A stretch of 64,000 bases of DNA from Phorcus lineatus (Eukaryota > Mollusca > Gastropoda > Trochida > Trochidae). The position numbers and the translations under genes were made by a program. The notes below the pieces were generated by a model, which was given only the letters and a program-made list of their open reading frames with translations, had not been told where the DNA came from and did not search any database. Location: NCBI GenBank assembly GCA_921293015.1, contig OV121095.1, positions 32,337,484-32,401,483 on the forward strand. Reading direction: 5' to 3'. Within the stretch, counting starts at the first letter, position 1; the number at the start of each line of letters is the position of its first letter. This document shows, one piece after another, positions 1 to 13,189 of the stretch.

Positions 1-600
1 TGTCAGACATTCATAAAGGTTTCATCACATTTGAAAGGGTCTTAAATATATAATCTAATATTACAGCTTACCTTTTCGTTGAGGTCTTACCGAGAAGCTT
101 TCCAGGTCTCTGTTTGAACTGTGAGAAAGCAGGTGCACATTTATGCTCCATGGTAATTAACAGTTCGTTAACTAGTCTAGCCGGCAATCAAGGATGTCTC
201 TCTGATCTCAACTTGACAATAAACTTGTTGGGCAGGATACGGGTGCGTGTGAGAGGGAGTCACCAATAGAAGTGACAGGCGCTAAGCAGACGTGCCTGAC
301 ACACAAAAATTAACGAGATTGAAATCAGAAGTTAAATATACAAAAGAGCATCTTTTCCCCACCATAGTATGCCAATGATTTCATTAAAAATGAAGAACGA
401 AAGTATTAATTAGTCTGTATACTGTACCACCTAAAGAAACTGATGTTACCAAGTCACTCTAGGAATCAATATTGAATAATCGTGAATATTAGAAAGGTAG
501 CTTATTTCAATGAATGTGTTCATTCAAAAATTAATGCATCGGGTCATTACATTACATTGTTTCGTCCATACAATTCAAACATAAGAAATGAAGTTTATAG
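1..600. other. Intergenic DNA, nothing recognised
   Basis: AT-rich sequence with no open frame, RNA gene or repeat structure that I can support. Confidence 0.5.
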
Positions 601-1010
601 ATTCAGATTCAGATTTGTTTATTCAGTATTTCAGGCCTAAAGGCCTATAGTACAAGTACAGTTGAAGTATTAAGTGGTACATGTGGCGGTGACATTTCTT
701 ACAAGGAATAAATGTTTTAAATAGATTGCGAGAGATTTAATAACATCAGTATTTTTAGAATTTAGCAGATGGGACAAAAGTTGTTTATCTCTAACTGGAA
801 GTGATACAAAAGATAAATATCTGCTTCTTAAATGGGAATACATTGAACATACAAACAATACATGAAATTCATCTTCAAAATGGCCCGAGTTACAATTTCT
901 GCAAAAACTTATCTTTATATCTATAAATACACCATTTTTTTGTCGTAGGGAATTGATTCTAAAATCATGTAAACTAATTCTAAATTTACATAGTGCCCGT
1001 CTTAAAGATT
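601..1010 (-). mobile_element. Decayed 3' end of a CR1/L2-type LINE
   Basis: Read on the minus strand, one frame stays open from about 1010 down to 670. It gives the usual carboxy end of a non-LTR retrotransposon reverse transcriptase protein: a KFRISLHDFRI segment, then CRNC, then FEDEFHVLFVC (a CCHC-like knuckle), then a leucine-rich LLSHLLNSKNTDVIKSLA tail. It is followed near 601-626 by a short microsatellite-like tail built on AATCTG, as in CR1/L2-like families that end in microsatellites. No reverse transcriptase or endonuclease domain is present here, so this is a 5'-truncated copy. The family name is inferred from the tail motifs only. Confidence 0.75.
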
Positions 1011-1260
1011 TATCTTATGAATTCATGATATAAAACTCGGGTTCTAACAAAGATTTATGGTGTAAACATATTTATTCAGAGAAAAACTGATTGGATTGGC
1101 AAACTCTCCCGACAATATACAAATATAAACTTTCATGAAATGATGACGTTCACAAAACATTGAAGAACAGATCATATATGCATGTACATTTGCAGGCTTA
1201 CATACTATGATTTAAAGATAAATTCTTTTAAAATTTCGCAAGGCAATTGAAGAACGTAAT

Positions 1261-1464
1261 GTAAGTTGGTTAAGACAAATCTGAAAATCTTTTAGAGGAA
1301 ACTATGTAATTATGGACAGATTTTAAAAGTTTGTTATTATGTTGATCAGTAGAGCCAGAGTTGCCGTAAAGGATAGATGGTAGATTATAACCTTTTTGAA
1401 AAAAGTATGTGTTTAGTCTTAATTTGTGGTAATTGGGACAAATTAGGAAGAAAGATGTAGACAA
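1261..1464 (-). mobile_element. Second LINE carboxy-terminal fragment
   Basis: The minus-strand frame reads FFLICPNYHKLRLNTYFF and later LLKSVHNYIVSSKRFSDL, then a stop. This is the same terminal region as the neighbouring LINE fragment (compare its FHVLFVCSMYSHLR) but from a different, more diverged subfamily. It is therefore a separate insertion and not a continuation. Only about 60 codons survive. Confidence 0.6.
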
Positions 1465-2172
1465 GAGTAGTGTTCTAGATACCTTGAATAATTAATTGAC
1501 ATGGACCATTCCTGGTAGCAAATATCTTGAAGAAGTTTACATTTACTAAGAATGTTCAATTGTCTATTGTATCGGACTTACATCAAATTAAAACTCATTG
1601 CACGCAAATAATTCATTTCGTTGAATACATAGGATTTTTTCCCTTGCTTTCTGATTATATTTATTTCAATGATATATGTATTGAATACATAACTGGAAAG
1701 GTATTAATATAACACTTCTATATCAATCGATAGTCGATAGTTTGTTGAATAAGAATAAGTTTGCATCAAATCATATCAAAGATCATTCTAAAGCAACAAT
1801 ATTAGCTTGCTTGCTTGAGTTGAGAGTTTGAAAATATCAGGCAGTATTTTTTCTTTTAGTAATAATAATGATTAAAGTCAATCGGAAAGCGACAGTTCTT
1901 ACAGACAACAAGTCCTACCTTCATTCAGACATTGAGACGCCAAGGTAATTAGTTTACGACAATTGACTTTTTCGGTGCTTTATGGTCACCTAATCAAAGG
2001 AGATATGCCAATTAGTGTCAGCGACCAATCTGTATGCATATCAACCTGTTTAGTGCCAGAGCCCATCACCACTGCCGAATTATATAATCAGCGCTATTCA
2101 TTTTGCTCTAGTTTTAGATACGGGCCAGAAGGCCCGTGTAAAAATCACAACACAATATACCACATCTCCACA
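1465..2172. other. Intergenic DNA, nothing recognised
   Basis: No supported gene. Short open frames here have no recognisable protein features. Confidence 0.4.
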
Positions 2173-2198
2173 CCCCCCCCCCCCCCCCCCCCCCCCCC
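2173..2198. repeat. Poly-C tract (26 C)
   Basis: Uninterrupted run of 26 cytosines within a pyrimidine-rich stretch. The length may be unreliable in the assembly. Confidence 0.95.
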
Positions 2199-5100
2199 TC
2201 TTCTCCCTTCCCTCTCAACTCCCTTAACCTAGGCATACCAAAAATTCCAAATTTCTAATAATTCAAAAAAGTATTACCCCCAGCTTTTAGACCAGGCTTA
2301 CAAAAATACCCCCCACTTTTTTTTCAAAACTTTAGGCACTTTTATAAAGGCTGCGGCCCGAGCGTGACATCAGCTATCGCTTGAAAGCGCTCGTAAAACT
2401 CTCAACTTAAGTAAGTAAGTAAGATTTTGCTTTACTAAGAGATCGGAAATATTCGGTGAAATTTTGATTATTTACATCCCTTTGGTTATTTAACTCCATT
2501 TCTAAATTGACTTTCCCATTCACATAAAGATTAACATAACAACGTCAGCAAAATTACCTCATTGTGTAAGCAGTTAAGAAATGACACAGATTATTCGATT
2601 TGGTTTTAACATTTATTGTTTCATAAATTGAACAGAAAACAACGTCTTTGTAATCAAATGCAAGAGCGATATCAACATTATCATAAAGTTGTAGGGGATG
2701 CCTAATGACTGGCTGGTGCTTAAAGTTAATTGATATGAGTTGTGCTTTGGAACGATGTTACTTTTACTTATTAACTGGTGTAAAAAGTTTATTCTTTGTA
2801 AATAGTAACTGCAAATTGAATTATTTATTGAACATTACAACATATTCTGAGAAAAACAATAAATAAATTATCAAGTATAAAATTCCACTATGTTATCCAC
2901 AGTGTGTTCCTTTTGTCTAAAAGAGTGGGGAATATGGAAAGGAAGAAGTGTGTAGTATATATTTCATTTAAATGTAGATGCCAATAAGAAAAAAATAATA
3001 TGTGTGATCTACAGAGAAGCATATAATCAAAATCTTTATAGCAACAACCTGAGAAAGACGTTTGTAAAACTGTCCCGGTATTTAACATTTCCTGTTGTTT
3101 GACGATGGAGATTTGAGGATTAAGGTTAACGAGCCCACTCATGATAATAGTTATGAAAACAATTAAACGTATTAAAATCCTTCACTCACTTTGAATATCA
3201 TCGTGACCACATGCTGTTTTGATGTGTACCGTATACCACTGTTCACTAGTTTTGCTCCAAGAAATAATACAAAGATGAAAGCTGTCTTCTACGCCTCAGA
3301 TAGGTCAGGTAAGAGTATTTATATATCAATCTTCAATGCTCTTTTGGCCTCTATTTGTTTATGCCAAGTTTCAAAATTTAATCTAACAAAATGTCATGTG
3401 ACATGCTTTTTTCAAAATATAGACATATTTCTGGCAACCTATTCCCATGATATCGTGTAACATGAAATATATCTTCTATCTATATTTTGGACAATAATAA
3501 GTAAGGGATATTTAACTTTTGATAAGTATTTTATCAATATGTAAATAATTGAAATTATCATAATTCATGTTATAAACAATTACATTTGAATCACATCCCT
3601 AACTTTATTATCTAATTTATTATGCATTGTTATTTTGAATAGGAAAATGTGTTGCTAATTAAGATTTTCATTAGGCACCAAACTTTGACAGATGATTATA
3701 GAAGCGGTAGATATTATCTATGAATTGTCATTATTGAATCATTGTCGCTATACATATCAATTTCTTATAGGTAGTGAGTTCAATGCTAGCCGTGAAAGAC
3801 ACATTTCAAGCACAAGTTAAGAAGCGTCCGTAGTAAGAAATTTTGATTTTCTGTAAAGAGTTGTAATGACGTATTTCCCCTACACTTTTGATAGATTTGG
3901 GTCTAAACAAAGAGCACAATTAACTTTAAAATTCTACATTAATCCCTTCTTACTGATTGTTATGAAATAGTGCTTTAATTTGCTTTAAATACACTGTCTG
4001 TGATATCTTATCTAGATTCCAGATAGATATCAATTTTTAATAGCAAAAGTAGTAATTGATTGATCTTTGAATCTCTTGCGTCTTACAATGAAAGCAACAT
4101 TTGTCATTACAGTCAAAACCCTTTGAAGTTTCACCGAAGGTTACTTACGTTGTTTTAATGGATTAAAACGTTTGGTTATAATGCAGAAATGAATATATAC
4201 GAATTTTCGCTCACCCTGACTGAAAGCACTGACTACTCACTGATTGACTTTTCGATTTTAACTCACCAATTACCTCTATTGTTCGCGAGATGCAGTTGGC
4301 CAGTATAATCCCCTGGTCTGTTAGTTTAAACATCAGAAATGTTGCTTTCCCGGTAATGAACCGAATCACTTTAGGAATCTGTGCAAGATTCACAAAATGT
4401 GAAATATACTTAGGTATACATTTTCAAGATAACTGTCACCTTGTTTCTTAGCCTCATTACTTGATTATTTTAAGGGTGATTATTGCTTGTATTTATTTCG
4501 CGTAAACGATAAACTGTTTACATCTAAACTTTGTTCATTGTTGTTGGGTTGGGGTTTAAGCGTCTACTTGTTTAAAACAAGCTTTACCAATTATTTGTAT
4601 AGGTTCCTGCAAACCGGAAAACACCAGTCATGCCGACAAAAATGAAGACATGCACAGACGCAGTCCCTGTTAAATCAGCGCCAAAACCCCTTTCTTTCAC
4701 TTATAGGTGATTCAAAAGAATATCAATGATAGCAATGATACACACAAATGATCATGGCTCATAGGTAAACTGTAATAGTCTGTACCAAATTAAACTGCAA
4801 ACAAATGTCGTTGAAAACAATTATACATCTATGAACTGTAAATATTAATTTTATTTTCACTACATATATTCTATACAGAAATAAAGCATTGTTTTCACAG
4901 AGACGGTATTTGTTTTGTTAGTGTCTGTTTCCATTCAGACAAGTCACTCAGACCAATTACGTGCCATACGGTGACCACTCGTTAGATAGATGTCAAGGAC
5001 GCTGTATAAACACATGCAGGTGCAAAGAGGTGACCCCCTCTAAATCTCTATGTCATTAGGATGGCGCGTCACGTGACTGCTTTATAAAAACAAAAAGTAA

Positions 5101-6214
5101 CTCAACATTAACAAGTTGTCCAATGAGATCTCATGGGCTAAATAATAACCAATGAACTTTAGTAAGCATTAGACAGTCATAGAATTTGTTCAAGATTTGT
5201 CATAATGTGAAAAAACTTTGGTCGTGGTAGATTAAACTTTCTGCCGTCAACTTGTGCTATCAATGATCAGTCATAATAGTTGAATATGTGTTCTTACCTA
5301 TAACAGGATTTGGATATTTGTGTTTGTATGGATACATTCTCTGAAAAAGGTACGTTTCATATGTTTGTTTTGCAGCTGAACTATCAGTATACTTGCTTTG
5401 ATTATATAAATTATGTATATACGGTTTATTTGCATTTCATTTGTAGAACTTATTTTGAATGTAGTCTTCAGTCACAGCCATGAGCATTTACTAAGTTTTG
5501 TCACCGCGCTACGCAATGTCTCCAATAACATCCATGAATTGAACTAAAAACTAAAATCATATTTCTATGTTGTAAATTATAGATTATGCCTATGAATGAA
5601 AGGTACCATTTATCCCTTTAATACACCAGTACAAACCCTTTAATTTTTCATTTCACTTAGTAGAGCATATGGTTAGAATATAAAATTCAATTAATGCTTC
5701 TTATCACTATCTATGTAATTTAATAAACATTTTTATATATAAATATTTATTCAGAGTGTTTAAGTATCTTTTTTTCATTTGTACAACAAAGATACACCAA
5801 AATTCTCTAACAGGACATAACTTATTATTTCATGTTATCTCTGCTAAACATTTCTTCAACACATAATCAATGCAAATAATAATTTTCAACTTGACACAAA
5901 CACAAACATTTCCTGCAGTTTCCTCTAGTTTAATTAAGTTTCATGGCATTTCCTTCGCTGAGGAAATTCCCTGGTTAATGCTGATGAAATGTCATTAAAC
6001 GCCTAGGGTTTCCCCCAGAGGAAATTGCATTAAACTCTTAGGGTTTAATGCCGTATAATGCATGAGGAAACCCAACCTTTTCTTGCAGTGTATTTCTCGG
6101 TTGTGCATCATCCTCAAAGGTCGACTCCAATATCAAAAACTGTAATCCTCTAGATAGATCACGTGATTAGACTGTTTTTGGGGTTTGTTACTAAACATCC
6201 TCAACCTTCTATTG
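2199..6214. other. Intergenic DNA, no gene seen
   Basis: Four kilobases of AT-rich sequence with no coding region that I can support. At 5910-6080 a GAGGAAA motif recurs next to TTAAAC and TAGGGTTT words, including CCTAGGGTTT and CTTAGGGTTTAATGC. This looks like a small decayed inverted or tandem repeat of unknown type. Confidence 0.4.
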
Positions 6215-6512
6215 GTGAGGTGAGTTGGAGTTTAACGCAGCTTTCGAGATTAATTCACTTATATTGCGGCTACTAGCTAGTATTATTGCAGGGAGAGAGC
6301 CCGCATCATCATGGTGGCTATGCATTGCGGTAAATCCTGCGAGCATTGGCTGTAAGTACCGCTGAAATTCAGTGTAGCCTTACTCCCACACCTGATTGCG
6401 TATAGAACAGTTTCTATTACAGACATAGTTGGCGAGCCCCTGGCGGTATTCGATCCTCATACTTGATCCGAAGCCGAATTCGAACGCGCTACCCACTGTG
6501 CTACCTCTGAGA
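6215..6512 (-). mobile_element. tRNA-derived SINE
   Basis: The minus strand has a tRNA-like head at the right end (TAGCACAGTGGGTAGCG, an A-box-like word, near 6500), a body, and at the left end a core ending in GCTGCGTTAAAC with a short GT-rich tail. The same core occurs at 29899-29960 and 30590-30762, so it is a dispersed family. The family name is not known to me. Confidence 0.6.
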
Positions 6513-6939
6513 GAGATTTGCAAATTTATACTTTCATGTCAATATTTCCTTGGCAGTGTCGAGAATAAAAATTACGAAATTCAAATAATCTATGTATCTA
6601 GTTAAAATATTTGTTGTATGATAATAAAGTATATAAGTATCTATTTTATGGTAAATTACATTTTACTCTTTGACCTTGAAATTGATAAAAACACGATAAA
6701 AAGTTGATTTGTTTCAACAAAAGTTATCTCCCCTGGATTGACAATTTTACAGATAAGGAGTATTTGATTGTGAATGTCTATGCTATCCTTTGGTAACATA
6801 TAATGTTTTTGTTCTTGCATATTATTTAAGTGTGAAAATACAATAAAAAGTTTCATTTACAAATTTCTCATAATACAAAAAACAATATATATTATTCACA
6901 TATTTTATTCAAATAAATGTATTTTGAACGCTACTTCAA
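6513..6939. other. Intergenic DNA, nothing recognised
   Basis: AT-rich, no supported gene or repeat. Confidence 0.4.
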
Positions 6940-7290
6940 GTGTGATTTATCCCATAGGGCCTCTTTGTTGCCTTTGTTTGTTTTACATAGGTCTTTATCA
7001 TATTTTACCGTAATACATAAATAGAACAATGTAAACTTAATATTAATTACTAAATTTGTACTAATGTTTTTTGGGCCTTGCCTCATTGTCCAATCGTGAT
7101 AGTCATAAGGTCTCAAAACCATCAAGTCATCTTATCGACAAACGGAAAATCAATTCATCGGTTGTATAAATAAGATTTGATGATTAAATGACCGAATTAT
7201 CCATTGGAGTCACAATGTGAATGCATGAATCATAAATATGTAAATATTCACAGACCTTCAATTTGTGCACGAAAAGTCAAAATTCGGATT
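6940..7290. repeat. Module A, first copy
   Basis: Direct repeat of 26385-26730. Shared words include GGAGTCACAAT, CATCAAGTCATCT, CATCGGTTGTATAA and TTGTGCACGAAAAGTCAAAAT, with many scattered substitutions. In both places the module leads into a degenerate palindrome array (GTGCAACTA..., TTGACACAGGCTTTGATCG). Confidence 0.75.
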
Positions 7291-7500
7291 CACCGCCTTC
7301 ACAAATACGCCGGATACAGAAAGGTGCAACTAGTTTCACAACGCATGGACGAGTTGACACAGGCTTTGATCGAGTCGTAGAGTTCGAACAAAATTACTGA
7401 ATGGCTTGTTGAAAATGTAGCTGAGTTGAGAACGGCATTATCAGTTTCAAATGTATTCGTTGTGCTATGATCTAACATGTAAAATGTTTGGGAAACGTGG

Positions 7501-7548
7501 AACATGTTCTGCAAACCGTAAACTAGTTGCTGTAAGCTTGAACGCGTT
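7501..7548. repeat. Phased palindrome array (3 cores)
   Basis: AACATGTT at 7501, AACTAGTT at 7521 and AACGCGTT at 7541: three cores exactly 20 bp apart. Confidence 0.85.
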
Positions 7549-8439
7549 TTAGGCTGTCACTTGATCACGAGGTCCAAAATGCGAACTAGTTTAAACGAGG
7601 TCTGAGCGAGTTGTTGAGTCGGAAGTATTTTAGATTTTGGGAAGAGATCACCAACAATGCAGTTGAACCTAATATGCTGTTTTTCAACCAAATGGTGTCC
7701 GTGTGTGTAGCCAAAAGCAATCCTTAACCTTGAAACTTTAGAACAATTGTGATTTTTTTTAATCCGAAAAAGAGTTTTAGGTTTCACATTCAAGTATTAG
7801 AATTAAGAACACGTTATGTTACATACTTCTAAAATCCACAAAACATATCTAGGTAAATTTAAAGCGTTTGCTTGACGTGGAAAGGATACTTCCACATAAT
7901 TGGTTTGTTAGGCTTGTCAGTTGGATGTGCGTTTTAGCGTCTTAATGTGCATAGCGTGGAACGAGTTTTATAGACGCGATTTAGTTGGTAGAGAAAGAAA
8001 AATCTTTTACAATAATTTAGGTAAAAGTTGAAAGTTTTGAAGTAATTTTTTGTTGAAAACGTGGAACGGCTTTTAGAAGTGGAATTATGTTGATGCGTAG
8101 AATGTGTTGGAGATTGGTGATTTAGTTTGTGAAGGTTTTGAACGAGCTGTTGAATTTTAGAGTACTTTGATGCGCAGAACGAGTTGTGGAATTGATATAA
8201 GTTTGGTGAGAGCAGAGCCTTCAATTATTACAATGGTTTTGTTTATCCCTTTGAATTATAATGTCTCCAATAATACAAACTCTTGTATATCTCCGAGCCT
8301 ATTCGTGTTCGGGATTCGAAAGCAAAACTTCAGAGTCAGGCGACACAGCCAGTTCTCAACAACTCGACTAAAAGGGCCTCGACAAAAGTCAGAATGCGTG
8401 ACATGTACAACTAGTTCTAGAAATGCTGATAATCGGGTA

Positions 8440-8830
8440 ATTTGACAGCATATCATATCGAGAGAAAATTATGAGCGAAAACATTTACGTGATCTAATGT
8501 AAAATGGATAACTGTGTCAGTAAAAATTAAGTTGATTTCAGTGATACACCTCTCCTCTTGTCCTACAACTGTTCAACTAGTTCGGCGAGACGATGAACTA
8601 GTTCGCAAGAGCGTGAACTAGTTGTTGAAAAGTCGGAACGAGTTCTACCTCTGGTCGTACAGCAGATTTAAATCAATCATGTTTCATTTGTCTATGAAAT
8701 AACAGGAATCCTACATGTACCTTGATGTCAAAGGGGGAATGAGTTTAGAGTCTTGCGAACTAGTTGTAAAAAGTCAAAACGCGTTCTAGACATTTGCAAC
8801 TAGTTCTAGAAATGTTGTTAATTGGGTAAC
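8440..8830. repeat. Module P, copy 1, with phased arrays
   Basis: Contains AACTAGTT at 8575, 8596 and 8616 and AACGAGTT at 8637 (spacings 21, 20, 21), then AACTAGTT at 8758, AACGCGTT at 8778 and AACTAGTT at 8798 (20, 20). Between the arrays lies an AT-rich stretch with TCAATCATGTTTCATTTGTC. The same order occurs at 9895-10250, 31240-31640 and 34760-34930, and inverted at 17480-17960. Confidence 0.85.
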
Positions 8831-9894
8831 TTGAAAGCAAATCATATCGAGAGAATATTACGAGCAAAAGGATGTACATGATCTAATGTAAAATCGAAAA
8901 CTGTGTCAGCAAAAATTAAGTTGAATCCCGTGATACACTTCTCCTTTTATCCTACAACTGTTCGGCGAGACAACAATCTCATTCAAATGCTCCACTACAT
9001 TACCGAAACTTTCAGACTGTTTTCCGAATGTCGAACTGCCTAAATTTCCGAATGAATGTATTTTATGTACTTTCAATCTACCCCAGCTTAGTTTGGTGGA
9101 CAAAAAAGTCAAATCGAAGCTATGGAGTTATCTTTCGCAAAGCAAACTCTGCATACCTCAACGTTATCCTTTAGTAGACGGTACTAAATCAAAATGCGTC
9201 TTATGGAAACAGATACGTTGAATAAAAGTTTCGTCTTTAGTTTGTAGTAATCGTTTAATAATTTTTAATTTCGGGATAAAATTATATCATAAACATGCTG
9301 AAAAAAGAATATCCCCAAAACATGTGCAAATACGATTAAGAAATTTCTTGATGATTATATATTAGTCACTTGCAACGTATATATGCAAATGAGATTGACC
9401 CCTGTTTCGTCAATGACTGACAGGTTATAAATAACTCTGCTGTATGGGTAATCGTAAATAGAGTGAGACAAATTATCTCAACTTCATTTCCGTAATATCA
9501 TAATGTTGTAATAGTGTCTCAAAACTCATTTCCGATCATGATGTAGATCATTGAGTGGCACGCATGATGATAGTATTTAGGTATCTGCTGAAAGCCAATG
9601 AGAGTTACAGGGCAGAAGTTAACCTGACGGCTTGAGTAAAAGAGCTCAGTGAGATGTATAACCTGCGTAACGTAGAGCAGCAATAATATATTTTAATCAA
9701 TGAGATTGGCGGGAAGATGAACTTGTTCTCAAGAGCGTGAACTAGTTGTTGAAAAGTCGCAACGAGTTGTTGAAAAGTCGGAACGAGTTCTACCTCTGGT
9801 CGTATTGCACATTTAAATGAATCATGTTTCATTTTTCTGTGAAAACCTACACATACCTTGATGTCAAATACAGAATGAGTTTAGAGTCTTGTCC

Positions 9895-10250
9895 TAGAAA
9901 TGTTGATAATCGGGTAACTTGACAGCAAACCATCTGAGAGAATATTACGAGCAAAAACATTTACGTGATCTAATGTAAAATCCTACAACTGTTCAACTAG
10001 TTCGGCGAGACGATGAACTAGCTCGCAAGAACGTGAACTAGTTGTGAACTAGTTGTTGAAAAGTCGGAACGAGTTCTACCTCTGGTCGTATTGCAGATTT
10101 AAATCAATCAATCATGTTTCATTTGTCTATGAAATAACAGGAATCCTACATGTACCTTGATGTCAAAGGGGGAATGAGTTAAAATCTGGACATTTACAAC
10201 TAGTTCCAGAAATGTTGAACTAGTTCTCGAATCCTTAAACGAGTTATTTT
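9895..10250. repeat. Module P, copy 2
   Basis: Direct copy of the 8440 module: CGATGAACTAG, GAACTAGTTGTTGAAAAGTC, ATCATGTTTCATTTGTCTAT and CTACATGTACCTTGATGTCA all recur. It carries a small internal duplication (GTGAACTAGTT twice near 10031-10052). Confidence 0.8.
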
Positions 10251-10289
10251 GGTATTCATTTTTTCCAGTCCAAGTGATACGAAATCGAG

Positions 10290-10800
10290 TTTGTTGAATG
10301 TGAAATCGTTTAATGATTATTAACAGCTTTGCATAAATAATTAATTTGTCAGCAATATCAGGCGATCTGTTACTTATCTACATGTATTTTGACCCCTTAA
10401 CAACTTGACATGAACGCGAGAACTAGTTCTAGAGCAATGATCGAGTTGTTGCAAGGCTGACCCCAGTTCCACCTGTATGATTAATCAACTGGAAGTATTT
10501 CATTAATAACTATTTTAGATATCGGTTGTATCTTTCATATTTGAATCTTAAACTTTACAAGTCTTTTTGATTTTAAGGACCAAAATTCTGATAACGTACA
10601 ACAGTTTTATGAATAATCTTGTAGCTTCTAAGTCTTTTCAGAAAGAAAGATTGAAAGATATTTTCTATGATAAATGAAAATCGACAGCATAAATACTTTC
10701 AAATAGAACAGATTGCGATATTGGGTTCCGCTCCGCATAACACGTGCAAAACGTGGAACGCGTTTAGCAAAGTTTTCAGGGGACGCAACTGATTTATTTG
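10290..10800. repeat. Module B, copy 1
   Basis: Diverged direct repeat of about 31640-32060, sharing AGTCCAAGTGATAC just upstream, GAATATTGTAGCTTC-like words and CGTGCAAAACGTG. No coding potential. Confidence 0.6.
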
Positions 10801-12582
10801 AAGAAATTAATCATGATTTCATTGAAGAACAATGATGAAGTTTGTGAGAAGAAATGAATATTTTAACAAAAGTGTTATATTTTCTGTCCGAGTTGAAATA
10901 GTGTTATTTATTGTGTGGTTAAAGCAATACAACAAATGTTTAATGGTGAATACTATTTCATAGGAATACACAAGTACAAAGTAATCATTTGATTTTTAAA
11001 AAGTGCAAACGGCAAGGGCAACAGTTTTTGTTAGCAAATGCAATGGCGTCTTTCAAAATTGATTCATTTAAAAAATGGTTTCAGTATTGTGGAAATTATG
11101 TTTTCGTCGACTTGCATGAGTTGGTTTCACGAGATTGTAATATGAAGAGTTAGCTTTAACAAAATTATTTGGGTATATTATTGTGAAATTAAGTGGACAA
11201 TAGAAGGTTGGAAGATTCGTTTTGGGAGATTTTGAGACGGGGATTTTTGTCGACCTACTTCAACTGGTTGAAGTATCGTTGTCAACCAATATCATAGAAT
11301 GTTGTGAAAGTTGCCCGAAGCGTTGTACATTTTAGAAAGAGTATTGCTCACTGATCATGTTGATAAATATAACTATCGGTATACTGTTTTGAAAAACTGA
11401 AATAGTTGAAGTTGAACCATGTTGTTGTTGAACATTGCGTTATGCTTTTCGTTCAGTGTATTCAAAACATAAGTTTGCTAGTAGTGCTAAAAATAAAAAT
11501 ATTTTAGGAGGTTATTAGATTTTCAGAAAAGGTTTAGCGGAAAATACAATTATCTTGCGCGTTTTGAATCTAATCTGTTTGCCTCTCATACTACTAAGGA
11601 CCTACATGTAACAAACTGTGCGAACTGCGGTACACGTTCCAAAAAGCGTGAACTACATGTAGTTAGGAGCTGGAAAACTTCGTAGAGTTATTACGCGTTT
11701 TTGATTTTTGGATTGAGCTATTTCATATTCCAAATAGGATTTTTTTTCGAATACCACGTTTTTACACGCGCAAGGAAAACGGGCTTACAAGCCATGATAG
11801 GCTTTGTCTTAGCATGAAATTGCATCCTTACGGACGCGTTGTATTCAGTCGAAACACGTTCTGTGTTCCTTGAACTAGTTGTGAGAAAATGAACTAGTTC
11901 CACTAAGTAAGAACGCAATTTTGCGCGAGTCAAGAGAATATTTCAAAATGTCAAGTGAGGATTTCGAAATAAATAGATAATTCAAACTAAAACTAAAACG
12001 CCATCATGAAAGTTGATGAAAACAAACAAATAATTCCGTCCTTATCTTCAAAGTTTGCACCGGATCGTCTTGTGTGTTTGTTAAGATGCGTTAAGCTTGA
12101 ATTGATACTAGTCTTCATTTACTATTGACAGATAAGTGTTCTTAAGATATAATTCATTGTTGGGACATCACCAAAACTCAATATTTTGACAATCATTTAA
12201 AAGTGTGGTTTTTTAGCTTTGATACGTATTAACATATTTGAATTTATATTATCGACAAATGCCAGTCTATGGGAATAACTTGATTCCATTTTTTAAAACT
12301 TTTGTGTGAGGAGCAGATATTTTACGTCCCGTTTACATGTTTACTAGTCACATAGCTTATTTGAAACTTCAAACTCAAATGTCTCTAATTGTAAGATAGG
12401 TTTTCTTTTGAGTGATCGGTGAGCGCCAGAAACAAAATATAAAGACGCAGATAAACTAAACTGATTAAACTTGAAATAGTCAAGTAAATACTTAAAACAA
12501 TTAATTAAAAGCATATCGGCTTAATCTTAATCTACCCGTAGCCTCTCCCTGTCCCTGCTCCTTTCTGTCGATCTGTCCGCCT

Positions 12583-12693
12583 GCGTGTCTGTCTGTCTGT
12601 CTCTCTCCGTCTGTCTGTCTGTGTTTCTGTCTGTCTGTCTCTGTCCCTCTCTCTCTCTCTGTCTCTCTCTCTCTCTGTGTCTCTGTCTCTGTC

Positions 12694-12764
<71 letters not shown>
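12583..12764. repeat. (TGTC)n and (TC)n microsatellite
   Basis: A TGTC-rich segment grades into pure TC from about 12706 to 12764. The long open frame across it is only a translation of the repeat. Confidence 0.95.
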
Positions 12765-12768
<4 letters not shown>

Positions 12769-12963
12769 ACAACATGAAATCTAAAAATAAAATAATCAAA
12801 ATCATTTTCCGTTTCTTTAGACTGACACAGTTTTATGATATTTCAAATATCATGTCTTTGTTCGTTTCTTTACACTCTCAGTATTTTGAGTTAACCGCAA
12901 CTGTCACTACGTTCTAGCTGGGGACTTAACTGTTCTGTTTAACGCGTCGTTTACCCTTTGATG

Positions 12964-13011
12964 AACGCGTTCATAGGCTCTAGAACGCGTTCATAGACTT
13001 TAGAACGCGTT
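12964..13011. repeat. Homotypic AACGCGTT array, exact 20-bp period
   Basis: AACGCGTT at 12964, 12984 and 13004, each flanked as GAACGCGTTC. A further related AACGCGTC lies at 12941. About 35 bp downstream comes TGTCACCTTAGGGGCTCGAT, the same terminal word found after the last array at about 42069. Confidence 0.9.
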
Positions 13012-13189
13012 CGGCTTAATATTTTCTCTATATAAACTGAAATGTCACCTTAGGGGCTCGATATAAATCCGCTAGAATATTATATGGAATTAAAGAAAAA
13101 AATTCTATTTCGTATATTTCTTTACATTTTTCAACTGCTACAAATATACTTTTTTAAACATTAGTATTATTTAGCTTTATGAGCGTGTG

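Noticed and set aside
12585-12917. 110-codon plus frame rich in S, L and C
   Set aside because: Translation of the TGTC/TC microsatellite.
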